From Cordilura impudica (taxonomy: Eukaryota > Arthropoda > Insecta > Diptera > Scathophagidae), in NCBI GenBank assembly GCA_963682025.1, contig OY821518.1, positions 29,797,991-29,861,990 of the forward strand: a stretch of DNA of 64,000 nucleotides, given 5' to 3'. The translations under genes and the position numbers were made by a program. Below the pieces are notes generated by a model. It did no database searches, was not told the DNA's origin, and saw nothing but the letters and a program-made list of their open reading frames with translations. Every line of letters starts with the position of its first letter. The first letter of the stretch is position 1. Positions 52,745-64,000 of this stretch are shown here, piece by piece.

Positions 52745-55215
52745 TTTTACGACTAAAAATTAAACACTGTGGAACAACTTCTATAAGAAAAGGTACTCTT
52801 TTAAGAAAATCTACTTTTTTAAAACAGGTTACCGTTTAAAAGAACGTAACTCTTTTTTGAAATGGTAACTCTTGAGGAAAATGCGTTTTTTTAGGAAAAT
52901 ATAATTTAATGCACTTTTTAAGAAAAGGCATTTAAGAAAATACTTTTCAAGAAAATTTACTTTTTTAATAAAAGCTGCTCTTTTCTAAGAAAATTAATTT
53001 TTTATGAAAAACTTTTTTTTTTTTTTTTTTGTTAAATATGAATTTTCAAGAATAAGTACATTTTTAGAAAATGTTATTTTAAGAAAATGTTATTTCTAAA
53101 GAAAATGTACTTCTTTTAAGAAAAGGTACTTTTTTGAGAAAAAGAATAATTTTAAGATATGGTAATTTTAGGAAAAGCTACATTTCAGAAAACATATTTT
53201 TTCTTAACAAAATGTACTTATTAAAGAAAAGGAATTTTTACGGGACTATACTATAGATCTTTTTTGACAAATCTTCTTCAAGATACGGTACTTTTTTAGA
53301 AAAATCTACTTTTTTTAAAGAAAATGTAGTTCTTAAAAACGTAATGTTGTAAGAATATTTTTATTAAATGTCCGTTTTTTAATAAAAGGTACTTTTTATA
53401 AAAAATCCTTTTCCAAAAAAATCTAATTTTTTAATAAAGATCGCTTTTTAAGAAAGGTGCTTATTTTAATAAGAGATACTTTTTTAATAAAAGGTACAAT
53501 TTCAAATAAAGGGACTTTTTTGATAAAATTTTTCAAAATAACAAAAGGTAGCGATTTTTTAATAAAAATTACTTTTTTAACACAATGTAATTTTTTAATA
53601 AAAGCTATTTTAATAAAATGTGCTGCTTTTTAATAACAGGTATTTTTTACAAAAACTACTTTTTAAAAGAACGGTACTTTCAATAAAAATTTTTAATACA
53701 AGGTATTTTTTTATATAAAAGGTACTTTTTTAATAAAAGGTACTTTTTTTAATGAAAGGTACTTTTCCATATAAGGTACTTTTTTAATAAAAGGTACATT
53801 TTAATAAAAGGTACTTTTTAAATAAATGATACTTTTTTAATAAAAAATGTAATTTTTTAATAAAAAAATTTACTTTTTCAATCAAATTTATCATTTCAAT
53901 GAAAGGTACCTTTTTAAAAAATGGTACCTTTGTAATAAACGGTACTTTTTTTTAATAAAAATTACTTTTTTAATCTACTTTTTTATATAAGGTACTTTTT
54001 TAATTAAAGGTCCTTTTTTTATGAAAGTAACTTTTTCAAAAAAGTGACTTTTTTAAAAAAGTCACTATTTAAAGAAAATTACTTTAAAAAAGTTACTTTT
54101 TAAAAAATTCACTTTTTATACCCTATACCACTATGTGGTTTGGGTATAATGACTTTGTGCTGCTGTTTGTAACAACCAAAAATATTCGTCCTAGACCCAT
54201 CTTTAATTATACCGATCGACTCAGAATCAGTTTTTGAGTCGAAATAGAAATGTCCATCCGTCCGTCTATGTGTCCATGTAAAGCTTGTAATCAATCTACA
54301 GGTCGCAAATATGAATATATTTTGATGAACTTTGGTGTATAAGCTTCCTTCGGCCATGGAATGAAAGCTGTGGAAACTGGTGACAATCGGTCCATGTTCA
54401 GACATAGTCCCCATACAAATGACCCCTATGAAATCGATATAAATTGCCGTAAGTTACAAATTATCATATAGATCTCAGTCAAATTGGGTTTGTATGTGTT
54501 TATTACATCCATTAATTAGTAGTTCAAAAATACTCCCTATAGGAAAATTCTTAGTCATAAGCCCCATATAGAGCTGCTTCCCGATCTATACCTAAATCCA
54601 TCAAAAAACAAAAATATTACACAGATTTTTCTCAAATTTGGTTTGTATATATTTTTTCAAAGTATAAGTGATTTTGCAAAATATGGTCAGGATCTGTCCA
54701 TTTTTCGACTTAGTCCCCATATAAATGTAGCACCCGATATTAACTTTTTTATATCTGCAGCGAAAAAATTAATAAAAATGCCACTAAAATTTGGTTTATG
54801 CTTATTTGCTGTATCCAATTAGTTGGACCGAAGAGATAGGGTCTCTTAACCATGGTATAGGGTATCGTATAGTCGGGCTAGACCGACTATAATTTGCTTA
54901 CTTGTTAAATGTACTGTTTTAAGAAAAAGTACCTTTAAAAGAATATATGCTTTTTAGGATTAGATACACTTTAAAAAATTCCTTATGTAAGCAACGGAAC
55001 ATTTTTAAGAAGCGTTAGTCTTTAAAAATAATTTAATTTTTAATGAATGGGTTCCTAATAAACACTACTTTTTAAGAAAATGTACTTTTTTAATCAAAAT
55101 TACTTTTTTTAGAAATTGTGTTGATTAATGAAAATCCAATGTATAAAAAACGGTACTTTATACGGAAAGGTATTTTTTTTAAGGAAAATGTATTCTTTTC
55201 GGTTTGGCTACACTT
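52745..55215 (+). repeat. Decayed minisatellite, about 18-bp unit (aaaaggtacttttttaat)
   Basis: From about 52745 to 54115 and again 54907-55215 the sequence repeats a phrase of 16-20 bp with the core ggtactttttt. Units are most regular at 53700-53850. Early units read 'aagaaaa.gtactttttt', later ones 'taataaaaggtacttttt'. It is interrupted by a DINE-1-like copy at 54116-54906. No coding potential. Confidence 0.8.
54116..54906 (+). mobile_element. DINE-1-like element (A family, copy 12) inside the minisatellite
   Basis: Starts ttataccctataccactatg at 54117, has a shortened GTCC tract (54252-54266), keeps all family landmarks, and ends agtcgggctagaccgact, tataatttgcttacttgtt at 54905. One change breaks the palindrome centre (gggctagacc). 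Minisatellite units flank both ends directly, so its two termini can be read to the base within shared T runs. Confidence 0.85.
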
Positions 55216-55224
55216 TAGGAAATA

Positions 55225-57002
55225 CTAGCTGTTTTTACCCGGTCTTGCCCGGGATCCAAAGGCCTTTGACTTGAAAAACGGTTCACTATGCTTTCCAGGC
55301 GCTGAGTACTTTGTGCCCAATGAACAAATTCCTCGAAAAAATTAACTTTCACCTCAAAAATTTGTATGGGATTGGGAAATTTGTTCCCGATAGAAAAAAA
55401 TTCCCCAATGTTTACGTTTTTTTGGGAGTAAATTTATTTTTTACTTCAACTTAAAATTTTTTGATTTTTTTTATCTAAAAGTTTTTTAAAAAGACGCTAC
55501 AGCAAAAATACTTCAAAAATAAGCTGCGAAACCGCTTGAAGTTTTTTTTTTTTTTTTTTTAAGTTTATATATTTTGTGAACATCATATATAACGGAATCG
55601 TTTGCAAATTAAAAGAATCAGAAATTTTAAAAATTGAATTACTTTATTCAATAAATAATCACCATTGAGCAGAGACGTCAAATTTATAGAAGTTTAAAAA
55701 ATGCAAAATGAATCCGACGTTTAAAATTGTGCCGCAAGGTTGCTTTAATCAACTGCTTATAGTATATGTATAGTATTTATTGCACATACATACGTAGATA
55801 AAATTTATCATAAGACTTCTCACTGAGCCTTGTTCCGCGAGCGAGTCGCTTCCGCGTCCGCGCTTTTGGCAGCACGGGTGTAGCAGTAAGCGTCAACTTA
55901 TTTTAATCGCCAAAATATATATTTTGGATCATTCCGATGTTTTAGCTGAGCTGTGTTCGCGAGTGCGTCGCGTCCGCATCCGCGAGCCGCTTCCACGCCT
56001 TTGGCAGCCACACCCGTGCTGCCGCGCGTCACGTCTGCGTCCGCGCCCCGATTCCGAGCACCGAAATGATGCTATTGAAAAGAATACAGATATTAAATAA
56101 ATTTGTTGTAGGACAGATATCGAGAGCAGTATGTAGAATTCGTTCATTTCTTTCGGGGACATTTTTTTTTAATTTGGGGAATTTGTTCATCGTGAAGTTA
56201 TTCCCCAATTTTTGGAGAATAAGTTCATTTTTTTGGGAATTTATTCATTGGGAACTAAGTACTAGGCGCCTACTTACCATTACAACTAACTATGTTTACA
56301 CATGGAGTATTTTGAATGTATGATGTCTAAAAGTTACGAATTTTAGTTATTCTAGAGCTTCGAGATACACAGCAATTGTGGTTTTTCCTCCTGGTGCATA
56401 TACATATGTCTATGAGAAAAACAGTGGTTTAAGGAATTTCAGGTTCCCTGGATTCAGCTTGTCTTAGCCGCTGGATTTCTAGACGCTCTTGAGTAGAGTC
56501 ACGCATTTCCGCTTCTCTTCACAAAGCTTGCTGAGCTGCGTTCCGCGAGCGAGTCGAAATGATGCTATTGAAAAGAATACAGACTTTAAATGCGTATATT
56601 GCTGGACAGATATTGAGATCAGTATGCAAATTTTCACTTAAATAAATATTTAACAAATTTCATGAAATAAAAATATGTAAAATTTTAAGAACGAATTTGG
56701 AGAGTAAGTTTTTTTTTTTATTTCGTTTTTTAAAAAAAATGGGGAATTTGTTCATTTCTTTTGGGAATCTTTTTTTAAATTTGGGAATTTTGTTCATCGT
56801 GAAGTTATTCCCGTGTTTACCAAATTTCAGAGAAATCCGTTGAAAAATAAAAATTTGTATAGCGAACAAATGTACCAATAAACAGAAAATGAGTTTTATA
56901 AAAAAGTGGGCGTAAAGGTTGGCGTGGCCAGAAAGATATATAATCTGACCTTCGCTGGAGTACAGGGATCACGTGTACCAAATTTCGGAGAAAGCTGTTG
57001 AA
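55225..57002 (-). mobile_element. Helitron-like element (N), 5' end cut by B2
   Basis: The minus-strand 3' end is CTAG at 55228-55225, with a stem cccgg/ccggg (tacccggtcttgcccgggat) a few bases inside, the Helitron 3' signature. The body contains repeated modules: 'cgaaatgatgctattgaaaa', gaatacaga at 56063 and 56547, 'gaatttgttcatcgtgaagt' at 56178 and 56782, and 'ttccgcgagcgagtcg' at 55834 and 56537. Above 56880 it has 'gggcgtaaaggttggcgtgg' modules like other Helitrons here. The 5' end was not found; B2 starts at 57003. Confidence 0.55.
55827..56060 (-). other. CpG-rich block within N
   Basis: Two imperfect copies of 'tccgcgagcgagtcgcttcc', gcgtccgcgc plus 'tttggcagcacgggtgt' at 55830-55890 and 55947-56045, and a partial third at 56537. 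CpG density is far above the surroundings. The minus-strand frame over it (R-rich) is a composition artefact. Confidence 0.6.
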
Positions 57003-57784
57003 AAACAAGTAAGAGTGTTAAATTCGGCTGTGCCGAATCTTTGATACCCTCCACCTCGGTTTGAGTCATGATAATAAATGTAAATGAAAAAGTAAACAAT
57101 TTGTTAAACTTAATACCAAATTATTTCAACAAATTCTTTGGGTTGGTTTTCTTCTTTTCATTATTTCGGATTTATTTCGGTGTTTGCTTTTTGGTCATCG
57201 TGGTTGCTGATCGGCATGCATTTTGGTTATACACCTATATGCATGCGTTTCCGGTTATATGACATAACTTCTCGTTTAATTTAGTTTTTGCTAATTAAAT
57301 AGCTCGCCCTAACCTCCATTGCAAAGGTAATGGTTGTGTAGAGTGGCTATATGCATTAAATCGTTCTAATTGGAGATGGCTGTATAGTTTCTTTTAACTG
57401 GCCAAATATTTCTTCATTGTGGCCATATAGGTCGGATGGAGTAACAAAATAATAACCAAAAAAAAAGCTCTCTCAACTTTTTTTTAAAATATTGCCATAT
57501 TTTGAAAACATAGAGAATAAAATTATAATAATAAATAATCAAATTAGGGATGAAAAACGCAAAAAACGAAAAGTCCCAAACATTTTAAATAAAATAATTT
57601 AATGTTATCTTTATTTTCTGAAAAACTTCAAATTTTCATCCAAAAAAAATTGTGAAAATTTATATATAAATAAAAATAACATTCTCATAAAATTACGTTG
57701 ACTTATGTAACAATTTTTATGTTAGCAAATCTTAAATATCATTTGAGGGTTTCTTAAATTCATTGAATTTAAATTAATATCGAC

Positions 57785-58262
57785 AAATCTGTTTTTCTAT
57801 TTATTTAAATTGTAAAGGAGTGGCATCTCTGTCAAAATAAGCGAAAAACACAAAGAATAGAAAAAAACAAATTACTTCGTGTTTGACACGATGATTTTAT
57901 GTTTATGTTTAATATCTTTATTTTTTTTTACTAATATTTCTGTTTATTTATTTGAAAATGAAATAATGAATTGAATATGCTATTTAATTTTTTTATTTAT
58001 ATAAAAAAGTTTTTTAATTAAAGCAAAATATTTTCACTATTTCATGATTTTTATTTATGTATGACGACATTTCAACCTAAAAATTTAAGTTTTTATCGAT
58101 TGGATAAACAACACAAAAATGGTTGTCGTTTAGATAACAACAACAGCTGACTTTAACAATAGCGAATATCGTTTCAAAATTTTACTGATAATTTTGCAAT
58201 TTTCTTTTTTTTTACAATTCGACTATCGTTAAAAGAAGTTACTGAATCGCGGTACTGAAAAG
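57785..58262 (+). repeat. Repeat D inside B2 (partial)
   Basis: Same orientation relative to B as in B1. Landmarks: 'ttgtaaaggagtggcatctc' at 57810, 'atgacgacatttcaacctaa' at 58060 and 'ttttactgataattttgcaa' at 58180. The end carrying 'cgattctgtaaatttt' is deleted. Confidence 0.7.
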
Positions 58263-58667
58263 TTATTAATATCTCCTGAATGGCAATATTTTTTTTAAAT
58301 GTAAACATTTTTAAATGTAAACATATTTCTAAATTTAAAATTATTATTTCCGACGTTTTGATATGATTTTCTGAAACTCAATTAATATTTTCTAATTTAT
58401 AATTGGAAATTTTATTTTCAGTTTTTATTATAATTGATATTTTCTTAAATTTGAATGGAAAATTTAAAAAGTGAAATTTTGTATTTATGTGAATAATAAT
58501 GCTTTATTAATTATAAACAATTTTTAAAAATTAGATGTAATCGCAATCAGATATTTTATAGGTAAAGCAGAATAATAATTCTATATAACTATGTAGAACT
58601 GTTTTGTAAGCAAAAAACTCATTGACGAACTCGGTAACTCTATTTTGTAAAGACAACAAAAAGTTAA

Positions 58668-59242
58668 CCCCCAATATCACATCACACTGAAATTGTAAAA
58701 TCGTTGTGTACGTATTATCAACGAAAAATTGTTCGAATTAGTCGAATCCATCGCCATTAAATTTTATGCTCAAACATCTGACTGCAATCTCATTTTTAAA
58801 ATGTTGTCGAAGCGTAAACTTGAAAAAATTTGTATACTTCTCTCTCTTATTTTATTTTAAGTAGAGTTACCAAGTTTATTATACAGGCACATGTTTGAGG
58901 GAAAATGTTTACATTTATTATTATTAGTATTATTTTAATAATAGTTAATAATATTTATGCTCTATAATTAACAAACTTGCGTTTTTGTATGCGCATTTCA
59001 AAAAATAAATCATTATAATAGATTTAACAAGTTAAAACTTTAATTACAATTTTACAGAATCCAGTAAATTTGCATTAAATTTATAACAGGGTAACATTAA
59101 TCATCGTTAGTGTCTGCCACTATTCGCACGAAAAATTTGGTGCCATTAGTGTGACCACTGCGGAAAATGTGTGTGTATTAGTAAAAAAAAATGTGAGTGT
59201 ATTGAGTTTTTCGAACTTGCAGTGTGATGTGAGATTGGTGGG
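58668..59242. mobile_element. MITE a in B2, 575 bp, TAA target duplication
   Basis: The ends CCCCCAATATCACATCACAC and (reverse complement of the right end) CCCACCAATCTCACATCACA are inverted repeats. TAA is present at 58665-58667 and 59243-59245. B1 has the uninterrupted site gttaatattccaaact (reverse complement of 37786-37806). A 3-bp TAA duplication suggests PIF/Harbinger. Non-coding. Confidence 0.8.
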
Positions 59243-59697
59243 TAATATGCCAAACTTATGTTCATATTTGTAAAAGAATAATGAAAAAACGTATGAAATA
59301 AAAGACCAACCCGTGTATACTCTTAACATTGTTCTGTATGATATCTAGTTGAAAATATTAACATTCATGTTAGAATAGAAATAACTATTGCAAAGCTAAT
59401 TAGAACAAACAAAAATTATGGCGGCATCTACTGTGGCATAGTCACGCTGAGCAAAATGAAGTGACACTCTGTTAATACAAAAGAAATGTATTTTCCCCAC
59501 AACAAAATACTGCAGAATTTTATGTAAATAAAATAACCGATTTATTTCTAACATGCAGTTACTATGAATATACATACATACATATATATAATATATGTAC
59601 ATTATTTGTATTATTTAATATGTGTATGTATGTATATTTAAATATTACACACAAAAAATACAACATCAAACGTTGTTTTTGTGTTTTTCTCTTTAAA

Positions 59698-60185
59698 GGT
59701 GCTATTACATGATGTGTTTTTTACATATGTACTGTCAAATTTTCCCACAACAAAAGTTGTACACATCGTGTGATACATATGAAACATTGTTTGTGTACAA
59801 CACATGAGGAAAGTCACATGTACATTTTTCAATTAGAACAGGTTCTATTTTTGCATGACAAACATATGAAAATACAACACTGCTTGTGGCGAAAGAAAAA
59901 CAGAGTAAATTTTAAAGATTAATATTGAAAAAAAAATAAATTCTTTAGTATTAATTAACAATTAAAAAATAAATAACCTTTTTTTAACAATAAATTTTTG
60001 TAAATTCACAAATTAAATTAGCTGTTGTTTACATTTAGAGGTTATGACAGACGGAAATACATATGCACGTGTGATAGCAAAAATTATGAATCGTATGTAA
60101 AAGACAATTTTGACAGACATGAGGAATTTCATATGGATAAAAAAGTGACAGTACATATGTAAAAAACATTTCGTGTAATAGCACC
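59698..60185. mobile_element. MITE b in B2, 488 bp
   Basis: The ends GGTGCTATTACATGATGTGT and (reverse complement) GGTGCTATTACACGAAATGT; similarity continues through 'ttttttacatatgtactgtca', so the inverted repeats are about 43 bp. ttaaa is present on both sides (59693-59697, 60186-60190). If the terminal A/T is counted in the repeat, the duplication is TAA. B1 has the single site 'ctctttaaataaatt' (reverse complement near 37400). Non-coding. Confidence 0.85.
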
Positions 60186-60227
60186 TTAAATAAATTAATA
60201 CATAAATTTTTTTGCTAAATTAACATT

Positions 60228-60844
60228 TGGGCAATTCACAACAGGTGTTGTATATTGTATGTTGTATTGAAATACACAATACAATCATTTGTTGTGAACA
60301 CTCAGTTGTATTTTCATATTGTAAAACGCTTTCTTTAGTAATTTTCGATCCAACGAGGAAAGATCGCTTCGTCGCTTCTGCTATTTTGTATAAGAGAAAA
60401 CACTTGTCAGTGTTTGCTTTTTGGTCGTGAGATATACCCTGGAGTTTTAGTTACGTACCTCTTGCATTTTAATTTAAAATGAAAAAAAAAATGTTAAATG
60501 TTTTGGTTGGTACTGAAAGAGAAAATACATACTAAAAATATAAACATTAATTTTTATATAAATAAACTTATCGATGTATTTGCGTTATTTGCATCATTTG
60601 CCATATTTTATTTTATAATTATTTATGCTGATAATATTCTATGTATTTGTTTTTTCTTTTTCATAAAAACTGGCATTCACTTGGAACTGATATGTTATGA
60701 TACAACATTTACTAAACATAGCAAATGAAGTTGGATCGTGTATCAGATTTTTCAGTGAAAATTACCAACAACAATTTTACACTATTGCAAAGTGATACAC
60801 GATACAAGAGATACAACGATACATTACCCATTGTGAATTGCCCA
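60228..60844. mobile_element. MITE c in B2, 617 bp
   Basis: The ends TGGGCAATTCACAACAGGTG and (reverse complement) TGGGCAATTCACAATGGGTA form inverted repeats of about 40 bp. ATT lies on both sides (60225-60227, 60845-60847). The B1 site is 'tttacattgttttcttt' (reverse complement near 37360), uninterrupted. The interior has small frames without a signature (60227-60430, 60498-60728). Confidence 0.8.
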
Positions 60845-61685
60845 ATTGTTTTTTTTATTAACAACTAGGTATTTTAGCATTATTTGCTTTAGATGTTGGT
60901 GAATTTTTACTCCCTTTATATTAACTCGTAGTGTCTGCTTGTCGAAAAAATTTTGGATCGATTTTAGCCACTTTCCCGTGACCCAATCGATCTGAAATTT
61001 TGCAGGCAGGCTTGTGATGATCTAATATATTTTTTTAGTGATGCCAAAACAATGGAAACTTTTAAATTTTTCTACCAGAGTTGATAAAAAAAATGTACAA
61101 AGGGTTTGTTTTTGTTATATTATTACCATAATGACCACAAAAACAACAAGTCCAGCTATGAAAACAATGCAACATTTAGAATAATAACAAGAACAATATA
61201 GAAATATCATGTTTTTCATTTTTTTTTTTATTTTTTAAAGATTTCCCTGGACCTGTTCCACCGATTTTAATGATTTTTGAAGTAGAAATCTTTCCATGAA
61301 TTTGGTGAATCATTCTCACTAAAAATGATCACTGTACTATTGAGGGCGTGATCGTGACAAGAACAACATAGAAAATTATTTTTTTTCAAGACTTTTTTAG
61401 TTCTTCATTCAAATCTCGGGCCCTAATCGACCGATTTGGACGATTTTAAATAGCAAACTTCTCAGGATGTTAGTGAATCATTTTTATGTCAACGAGTACC
61501 CTAGCTGCCGGATTGATGCCGTCATCGTGATTTCCACAGACGGACAGACGGACAGACGGACATCGCTATATCAACTCCGGTTGTTATAAGGATCACAAAT
61601 ATATAAATTTTATGGGGTCCAAAATTTTTTTTCTAATTATTACAAACTTATATATACCCTCTGCACACTGGAGTGGAGGGTATAA

Positions 61686-62811
61686 CAACTCTACAACAGC
61701 AACAATGACAGTCATATGTTTTTCAAATAGGAAAAAACTGTTTATGTGTTAGTTTCGGTCATTCCCCAGTATGCATTGAAATATTATTTCTCCAATGTTG
61801 GAGAAAAGTTAAGTTCTTAAATTGATGTCAAATGTAATTCTCAACTTGGGTTGAACAATTTTTCTCCTTGTTTGCTTTCAACTTGACATCAAGTTGAGAC
61901 TTAACATTTTTTCCAATCTTTGAGAAACATTTTTACTCTCAATTGGATATCCAACACTTTTCTCCACTTGAGACCAAACATTTTTTTTAACTTGAATACG
62001 ATTTGTGTTAAGTCTGAGATATTATTTAAATATGTCATAAATAATAAATTAAATTAAAAATGCCAAAAAAGTACAAATAAATCATTGATATATTTTTAAT
62101 TATTTCTGCTTTTTGTCGAATTTTTCAGAAAATGTACAACTAATTAATTCATTTATTTTTAATTATAAATTTTAAAAAATGTACATAATATGTACATTTA
62201 ATGTTAAATATGTACATAGTAATGTTAAATATATAATGAAATTAAATTAAAACATTAAAAAAGTACATTGTTTTCATTTCTAAAATTAGTATAATATTTT
62301 TTAATATGGCAATTCCGTACCTTCCATTTGATACCGATTGGAAATATTTCTTTGCTATCAAGTTGAGAATCACAAATTTCTCAATTTGATAACTATGAAA
62401 AACGCCATATAAAAAATGTGCCTTTTAAGTTGAGAAGACTATATTCGAACTATTGAGGGCATTTGAGAATTAACGTTGGAGATTTGAGAAATGTATTTGA
62501 TCTCAAATGCACCTCAAGTTGATAGCAAACAAAAATGTTTATTGGGACATTTATTGTAGGCTCGTTTGCATACACACAAAAAATAGAAAATAAATTGTCA
62601 ATAAGCAAAGCAAGTGGCTTCGAAATTCGATGATGCCAGTTAATCATTTTTGTTCACGCGGAATTTATAATTGGAGGAATTTTTTTCTCGAGAAATGTAT
62701 TTTCTGTGAGAAAGAAATTCCTTGAGAATATTCATAATTGGGATGAATAACTTTTAATTGGAACTTTTCAGTCAGAATAAATCATAATTCTAGTTAGATA
62801 TTGGTTAATAT
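61686..62811. other. Tract with many short palindromes
   Basis: Between about 61790 and 62530 short self-complementary phrases recur: ctccaatgttggag (61791), caacttgacatcaagttgag (61880) and several tctcaa/ttgaga pairs. 'ccccagtatgcattgaaa' (61764) and the reverse complement of 'aaaatgtttattgggac' (62536) could be weak inverted ends. It may be an old MITE. No gene seen. Confidence 0.35.
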
Positions 62812-63366
62812 TTAATTAGAAAAAATATTGCGGTGGCATCTACGCAATTATTGAGGCAGTCACGGAAAAATTAAATGCAAGTCTGTTTTTTTTAATATAA
62901 CAAAAATGGATTTTCCCTTTAACAAAATATGGCAGAATTCTTTATAAATGAAATGCAAAATGGAAAATCAATTTTGTGCCAATTCTTAACAAAATTAATA
63001 AAATATATTTATATGTATTATTATATTTATTAATATTTGTAATTTTATTTGACACAATTTCACACACATTTTTACAGATCAACTGTTTTAATTACAAAAA
63101 ATATTGTGGTGGCATCTACGCAATTATTGAGGCAGTCACGGAAAAATTAAATGCAAGTCTGTTTTTTTTAATATAACAAAAATGGATTTTCCCTTTAACA
63201 AAATATGGCAGAATTCTTTATAAATGAAATGCAAAATGGAAAATCAATTTTGTGCTAATTCTTAACAAAATTAATAAAATATATATATGTATTACTATAT
63301 TTATTAATATTTGTAATTTTATTTGACACAATTTCACACACAGTTTTACAGATCAACTGTTTTCAA
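62812..63366 (+). repeat. 276-bp tandem duplication related to the B family interior
   Basis: 62812-63087 and 63088-63363 are nearly identical (for example 'ggtggcatctacgcaattat' at 62833 and 63109; cggtgg/tggtgg is one of few differences). The unit resembles, at clear distance, the B segment around 37555-37650 (reverse complement 'ggcgccatctactgtggcat', 'gtcacgctgag...', 'atgtattttccccacaacaa') with the same spacing. Confidence 0.8.
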
Positions 63367-64000
63367 CTGATTTAGAAGTTTTCTGTTTTTGAAACAGTAG
63401 TGCCAATTTGTAACATTTTGTGATGTAATGAAAATCGCAGAATAATAAGTTAATACACAATAAAAAATATTAAATTTTTAAGTTTTATATACATATTGCA
63501 ATAAAAAAAACTTTGGTAAATTTACATTGAAGATGGTCAGAAATGAATGAGAAAAAATATATAGACATTTTAGAAAAGCACATTTAATGTTAAACTTTAT
63601 GCACAAAATATATGGGTTTTTGTTGTTTCGAATTTAACTGTGGCTCTAAGTGAAAAGTTTTAGACCGACCGTATATTACATCTTGAGGATCCTCACCTAA
63701 TATTTTCAAATATTTTAAATTCTTTCAAATATTTTAAATTCTTTTTAACTCATTTAACCTCATTACGAAAATAGTAAAACAGTAAATATGGAAAATCCAC
63801 GCACCTCAAAAAATTGTTTTCTATGAAATAAATTAAAGACATTTCATATTACACAATTTTCTTTCAAAAATGTATCAATTATTGCAAATTTGAAATTTGA
63901 CATATAGTATTTGTACATATATTTGTATAGATTTCGCAGTATGAAAAGAACTATTATTTCTTTATTTAGAATATATGTAAGTATTGCTCGCAAAAAAATG
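63367..64000. other. Unassigned AT-rich tract to the window end
   Basis: No gene or shared repeat recognised. A short local duplication 'tttcaaatattttaaattct' occurs at 63703 and 63723. Confidence 0.4.

Larger units (their letters stand above)
57003..61685 (-). mobile_element. Large DINE/mini-me-like element B2, enlarged to 4.68 kb by three MITEs
   Basis: The minus strand begins ttataccctccactccagtg at 61685 (hairpin with gagggtat), then TA-rich, core 'gtgatccttataacaaccgg', (GTCY) tract in reverse complement at 61540-61562, and ends with the hairpin attcggctgtgccgaat and cttacttg at 57003-57035. It aligns over its length with B1 (36499-39424). The extra length is three inverted-repeat insertions at 58668, 59698 and 60228 (1,680 bp together), leaving about 3.0 kb, the size of B1. 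About 130 bp at one end of the internal D segment are missing. Confidence 0.8.

Noticed and set aside
55929..56162. Arginine-rich minus-strand frame (SGRGRRRDARQHGCG...)
   Set aside because: Read-through of the CpG-rich duplicated block; no family signature.

Overview
The window is AT-rich eukaryotic nuclear DNA from a fly, most likely a schizophoran (calyptrate) dipteran. The clearest marker is a family of about 0.8 kb elements whose 3' end (a tatagggtat block, a palindromic tagtcggtctagaccgacta hairpin, then cttacttgtttt) matches the plan of Drosophila DINE-1/INE-1 as I remember it, together with (GTCC)n tracts of the mini-me/DINE-1 type. Jockey-like LINEs, mariner and many short Helitrons agree with this. 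I found no intact host gene, no tRNA or rRNA gene and no CRISPR. The species cannot be named from the sequence.

The 64 kb is almost entirely layered transposable elements, so its content is best read as a stack of insertions. (1) 1-4.3 kb: Helitron-like repeats, a quiet tract, a Helitron ending in CTAG and a dead IS630/mariner-type transposase. (2) 7.2-12.3 kb: LINE and mariner scraps, then DINE-1-like copies, one inserted inside another of opposite orientation, both inside a second DINE-like family. (3) 14.6-20 kb: a long-inverted-repeat element carrying a tRNA-derived SINE with a 16-bp target duplication, Helitrons and an inactivated mariner. (4) 20-24.6 kb: a decayed LINE on the minus strand, split by two Helitrons, one of which holds a DINE-1-like copy. 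(5) 26-30 kb: a 1.46 kb Helitron and a 1.98 kb Mutator-like element with an 8-bp target duplication. (6) 31.5-40 kb: the deepest nest. A LINE is interrupted by a DINE-1-like copy holding a hAT transposon, by a TA-flanked MITE, and by a repeat (D) that itself holds a 2.9 kb DINE-like element (B1).

(7) 42.3-50.4 kb: a LINE 3' end, a Helitron mosaic, a two-exon gene remnant whose intron received a Helitron, two DINE-1-like copies and a Helitron containing an unidentified GC-rich insert. (8) 52.7-55.2 kb: a decayed minisatellite with a DINE-1-like insertion. (9) 55.2-61.7 kb: a Helitron-like element with CpG-rich blocks, then B2, a second large copy of the 2.9 kb family on the minus strand, expanded to 4.7 kb by three inverted-repeat MITEs. 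B1 supplies the empty site for each. (10) 62.8-63.4 kb: a 276-bp tandem duplication related to the interior of the B family.

The only long open coding region is the hAT transposase at 32924-34459 (511 codons), which lacks the usual C-terminal end. All other coding sequence is broken. I do not see an undescribed cellular system. The value of the window is the dated nesting and the exact empty sites, which define the ends and target preferences of several families.
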